DNA from: Amoeboradix gromovi
Taxonomy: Eukaryota; Sanchytriomycota; Sanchytriomycetes; Sanchytriales; Sanchytriaceae
Assembly: GCA_018985225.1 (NCBI GenBank)
Contig: JADGIF010000122.1
Span: forward strand, 1-18,806
Length of the DNA: 18,806 bases
Reading direction: 5' to 3'
Within the stretch, counting starts at the first letter, position 1. The number at the start of each line of letters is the position of its first letter. This document shows positions 15,632 to 18,806 of the stretch, in pieces. Below the pieces are notes generated by a model. It saw only the letters and a program-made list of their open reading frames with translations. It made no database searches and was not told the DNA's origin. Both the position numbers and the translations under genes were made by a program.

Positions 15632-18600
15632 TTACTCTCCCACAATTGGCGCTCCACTTACTAGTCTCTTGAAGTCATTAATAACGTTCATTATTTTCTG
15701 ATATTTTAGCTGTTGCATTACATACCCTTCATTTGTTACTTTGAACGGCACATGTTGCACAGGGTTATCTGGAGTAGATTTATAGGATATCAAGCATACT
15801 GTAGGTCTTGTGTAATCAAAGTGAATTAAATATGGCACTGATTTACCTCTTTTTGATAACGAATCCAACGATGCTCTAACCTGACTCTCATTTTTTGGTG
15901 TGAATTTAGTGCTTTTGACAATTTGGCGGATATATGACTGTATTCTCCCAATATACTGCACAACGGCATCATCCATGCTATTAAATTCTTGGTTTGGGTC
16001 ACTAGTCAATATCCATCTGCCACCAGACAGTACTTGCTGAATTTCGATATTCCCAAATAGATCCTTCTCAATTTTCCATGTAATATTCAAACAGTAATCT
16101 CCGTTTCTGCTTGGTCTAAAAACATAATAATTCATTGGGTCGTTTAGAGACTTTAAATATTTACAAGCGGATTTAAAATCCAGATTCTTGTATTTGTCGC
16201 TCTTTGAATGCATTATACTTACCTGGGCTTTTTCCTGTTCCTTTTCGATTTTATCTTTATCCTGATTAGCTCTGATCATATCATAATAACCGTCAATTTT
16301 GACACTGGACTCATTGACATATAATCTCTTACTTGCCCTTGCACTGTTTCCCAAGTCTTCCGTGGGCTCATTCAAATCATCTTCTGAATCAATATCTAGT
16401 TTTATTTCCATGTTTCTGTTCTTTAAGGTGGAATCCAATGCAATTTGAAATAAATCAAAATTTGTTGCCTTTATGCTTAATCTAAGTGGTGTGCCTTGCT
16501 TAAGCACACTTAGTACATTAATGCTACGTCCATGATCATCTTTGATCAATTCAAACGCTTCATTATCAATCTTACCCTGTAGTCCACACTCCAAAGTGAT
16601 AAACGAGGCTTTCTCAATTATGCTCTTTACTTCACCATTGACGTGCGTGTTAGGGGAGTATGTCTTTTCAGTCTCACCTGTCACATAGTAGAAGACTTCA
16701 CTGCGATTACTTTTATAGTCCTGTAAATCCGGTCTGTAATCTACATAGTGCTCAATTAGCTCTTTTCTAATACTTTCTACCAATTCTTTTGCATCTTCTA
16801 CTGTCTTTCCAATTGCGGATGCCAAATGCTCCGCAAACGTATCCAACTCCAGAGATTTTAGTTTATTAGCTTTATCATCATCATTTAATAATTTTGAGAC
16901 ACTTTTACTAGGATTCTGCTCATCGATCTCTTGCTCTGCTTCCTCCAATGCATCGCTACATATTTTTCGAGCTATTAAGTAATGATTAGGATGAATTCTC
17001 ATGTCATCTAGAGGGTCAGCGTACTCAATCTCCTCTTCACCAATTCTTATTACATCGGCAGCAACTTCAAACTCTTCTTTTGTTAGTATTGATTCGATGC
17101 TATCCTCATTGAACAAATCGGCTCTGCTATACAGTACCTGATCTTCGCTAGTTAATATAGTAGATATAATGTGGCTTACCCTGGATGAATGTATACCAGG
17201 AATAAATTGAATGACGTTGTGTAAATGAGGTCTATGCAAGACGTAGTTGATATCAATTCCACACTTTGTGATGATTTCTTTTAATTTGGAGTGAAGTGCC
17301 TGATATAGTACATCCTCGGGGACCTGGTGCTGGTTGTTGTGAAAGGGAAGCAGCAAATAGTCTTTTTGCTTATTAAATAGGCTGCAAATTTCAAAAGTGG
17401 GATTAATGAAGTATCTGGCTAGAGATGTTAAATATTTGTCAATCAATGTGTACTGGGATTCCTCTGGTGCATTTCTCGGCAAATCCGGACTAACAAACAA
17501 GTTTTCACTATAAATGGAATATTTGTTTAATCTTGCAAAATAGTCACCCACAATACAGAGAAATACGGGCATTTCAGATGACTCATCTCTACTTCTGTTA
17601 TCCTTGACGCCATTGTTAAGTATAAACTCGACAACATCCTTTAGTCTAATACCTTGACCACCAATAATAATTCCTTGAATGTTAAATTCCATGTATACAG
17701 TACTTAAAGTCTTACATTTCTTCCCGTTGAACGCATTTCCACGCTCAAAATAGCTGAGTACAAATGAGTCAATCAAGAAACCATCCTTGTTAACGATAGC
17801 ACCTACAATGTCCCTATTGTCATGACTAACAGCTAAAACGTAATTGTCTTCATTTAGTGAAATCGGGCACTTTAAATCCGCCATCTTGGTCAAAGACATT
17901 ACACATTGTTTTGTAATATATTTAATTGCTCTACCCTTTAAGGTTTCAATAAAGTACTGCTTAGAATATTCCATCAACTTTACGATAGAAGCGTCACAGA
18001 TACGCTGTCTGATAGTGTTCCAGTCCGAATGAGGGTTGGAACCTTCAAAATACTCGTCCCGCCAGTTCGATTTTATTCTGTCATCAATGTCCCATTCGAG
18101 ATACAAAAGATTTTGGCTTACAGCATTTAGAATATATATGATTTGGTCATGCTTAAACTGAGAAATTGGCTTTTTCCGAATATATTTGCAAGGATAGAAT
18201 TGGTGCAACACATCAATTTCACGCATTCCAATATCAGTTGGATAAACGCTAAGTTTTGTATTTTCAAAGGTTTTGGTACAAAAAACTTCTCTAATTTTGG
18301 TACTAGAAGAAATCTGAGATACCATTGAGTTGATCACTGCGCTTTCAACCTCTCCAGTCTGTTCAGAAATTCCACCAGCTTCAATATAAAATGATTCTTC
18401 AGGATCTTGAGGAATTGTATAAAACTTGTAGCCATTCTCTATACTACTTTCTAATTCAGAAATAGAAACAAAGAACCGCTCACATAGCTTTGTAATATTC
18501 TCATCAATTATTGTGGTACTCTGAATTTGACGTTTAACTACTTGCTCAGGCTCTTCCAAATATTCCTCCTGGGCATCAAACGCCCACAAGTACTCACTAC

Positions 18601-18649
18601 CATCTCCAAAGATGTTGAGCATCAATTCTTGTGGTAAAATACCTTGCAT
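15632..18649 (-). CDS. SPT6: Transcription elongation factor Spt6, N-terminally truncated
   Basis: 1005 residues from the first ATG (18647-18649); the frame is open further, to TGA 18689-18691 within transposon copy C. Spt6 is a histone chaperone travelling with RNA polymerase II. Conserved order: a short NIFGDGSEYLWAF segment (12-24) with which the conserved core begins, a helical core, a YqgF/RNase H-like domain (about 260-425), helix-hairpin-helix (FIPGIHSSRVSHI, about 482-494), an S1 domain (about 667-737), and the tandem SH2 region (about 820-1000). The SH2 region includes YYVFRPSRNGDYCLNITWKI, which binds the polymerase linker. Missing is the acidic N-terminus of roughly 250-300 residues, which in yeast binds Spn1/Iws1 and nucleosomes. 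Either an upstream exon lies beyond the window (a pyrimidine tract and AG precede the ATG) or the transposon cut the gene. AATAAA lies a few bases after the stop. Confidence 0.93.
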   Translation of the reverse strand: MQGILPQELMLNIFGDGSEYLWAFDAQEEYLEEPEQVVKRQIQSTTIIDENITKLCERFFVSISELESSIENGYKFYTIPQDPEESFYIEAGGISEQTGEVESAVINSMVSQISSSTKIREVFCTKTFENTKLSVYPTDIGMREIDVLHQFYPCKYIRKKPISQFKHDQIIYILNAVSQNLLYLEWDIDDRIKSNWRDEYFEGSNPHSDWNTIRQRICDASIVKLMEYSKQYFIETLKGRAIKYITKQCVMSLTKMADLKCPISLNEDNYVLAVSHDNRDIVGAIVNKDGFLIDSFVLSYFERGNAFNGKKCKTLSTVYMEFNIQGIIIGGQGIRLKDVVEFILNNGVKDNRSRDESSEMPVFLCIVGDYFARLNKYSIYSENLFVSPDLPRNAPEESQYTLIDKYLTSLARYFINPTFEICSLFNKQKDYLLLPFHNNQHQVPEDVLYQALHSKLKEIITKCGIDINYVLHRPHLHNVIQFIPGIHSSRVSHIISTILTSEDQVLYSRADLFNEDSIESILTKEEFEVAADVIRIGEEEIEYADPLDDMRIHPNHYLIARKICSDALEEAEQEIDEQNPSKSVSKLLNDDDKANKLKSLELDTFAEHLASAIGKTVEDAKELVESIRKELIEHYVDYRPDLQDYKSNRSEVFYYVTGETEKTYSPNTHVNGEVKSIIEKASFITLECGLQGKIDNEAFELIKDDHGRSINVLSVLKQGTPLRLSIKATNFDLFQIALDSTLKNRNMEIKLDIDSEDDLNEPTEDLGNSARASKRLYVNESSVKIDGYYDMIRANQDKDKIEKEQEKAQVSIMHSKSDKYKNLDFKSACKYLKSLNDPMNYYVFRPSRNGDYCLNITWKIEKDLFGNIEIQQVLSGGRWILTSDPNQEFNSMDDAVVQYIGRIQSYIRQIVKSTKFTPKNESQVRASLDSLSKRGKSVPYLIHFDYTRPTVCLISYKSTPDNPVQHVPFKVTNEGYVMQQLKYQKIMNVINDFKRLVSGAPIVGE

Positions 18650-18680
18650 CTCAAGACAAGGAGAGGAATGCAAAAAACAC

Positions 18681-18806
18681 TCGGGACATCAAATATAAAA
18701 ACTGGACTAACTTTCTGTAACAACTTGGGACATTATTTCAGCTTTATTACTTTATGGATTTAAGAGGCGAGTGGACATTCAGCTAGTTGCGGAGTTGACG
18801 AGTATA
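18681..18806 (+). repeat. Left end of Fanzor-family transposon, copy C (runs off the right edge)
   Basis: About 125 bp match 3234-3360 of copy B at roughly 95% identity, with a few substitutions and one single-base indel. It begins GGGACATCAAATATAAAAAC and still matches at the last base of the window, so the interior, possibly a complete Fanzor gene, lies outside. Its tip is 32 bp upstream of the first ATG of SPT6, and the SPT6 frame reads into it until a TGA. Orientation is opposite to copy A at the other window end. Confidence 0.9.

Noticed and set aside
18681-18806. Terminal repeats interpreted as solo retrotransposon LTRs
   Set aside because: Copy B shows the same end in inverted orientation at its two borders, which fits a TIR DNA transposon, not direct LTRs.

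Overview
The window is nuclear DNA of a compact, AT-rich eukaryote, most likely a fungus or a close fungal relative. It encodes a one-polypeptide AICAR transformylase/IMP cyclohydrolase, Coq3, Rev1, Arp4, Spt6, a Hul4/UBE3-type HECT ligase, a urease accessory UreF and a fungal-style DOMON-cytochrome b561. Most large genes are one uninterrupted reading frame. Neighbours are separated by only about 20-90 bp, and AATAAA often lies directly at or after a stop codon. One intron, in ARP4, is fixed by protein homology and is only 21 nt long. The supposedly empty stretches become partly readable if introns of about 20-60 nt are allowed. A FAM92-type BAR protein and a Fanzor relic suggest an early-diverging (zoosporic) lineage, but this is only an inference.

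Layout. 1-65: end of a transposon copy (A), followed by a small two-segment membrane-protein ORF. 258-1168: mostly unexplained, with one candidate spliced mini-gene. 1169-2323 (+): DOMON-cytochrome b561. It converges, with 26 bp between stops, on 2350-3069 (-), a PQ-loop vacuolar/lysosomal-type transporter. 3234-3831: a complete 598-bp transposon derivative (copy B) with 31-bp terminal inverted repeats. It retains the C-terminal zinc-ribbon and last RuvC motif of a Fanzor/TnpB-like RNA-guided nuclease. 3832-4824: a candidate spliced minus-strand gene. 4825-5472 (+) Coq3 and 5559-7394 (+) HECT ligase. 7395-8944: a candidate six-exon minus-strand gene (7519-7992), a weaker divergent plus-strand candidate (8041-8541) and an isolated coding-like patch.

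The right half is a dense block. REV1, ATIC (ADE17) and ureF lie head-to-tail on the minus strand. ureF is divergent from the BAR-domain gene with only 17 bp (or 71 bp) between start codons. The BAR-domain gene runs tail-to-tail into ARP4, with apparent coding overlap. ARP4 follows SPT6 with a 39-bp gap. SPT6 lacks its usual long acidic N-terminus, and its reading frame stops inside a third transposon end (copy C, 18681-18806).

Copies A and C face outward at the two window ends in opposite orientation. The window may therefore be a whole contig whose assembly stopped in this repeat. The genes do not form one pathway. They are housekeeping functions: ubiquinone and purine synthesis, urease maturation, translesion DNA synthesis, chromatin and transcription elongation, and ubiquitylation. 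The most unusual content is the Fanzor-bearing transposon family and the ultra-short introns.
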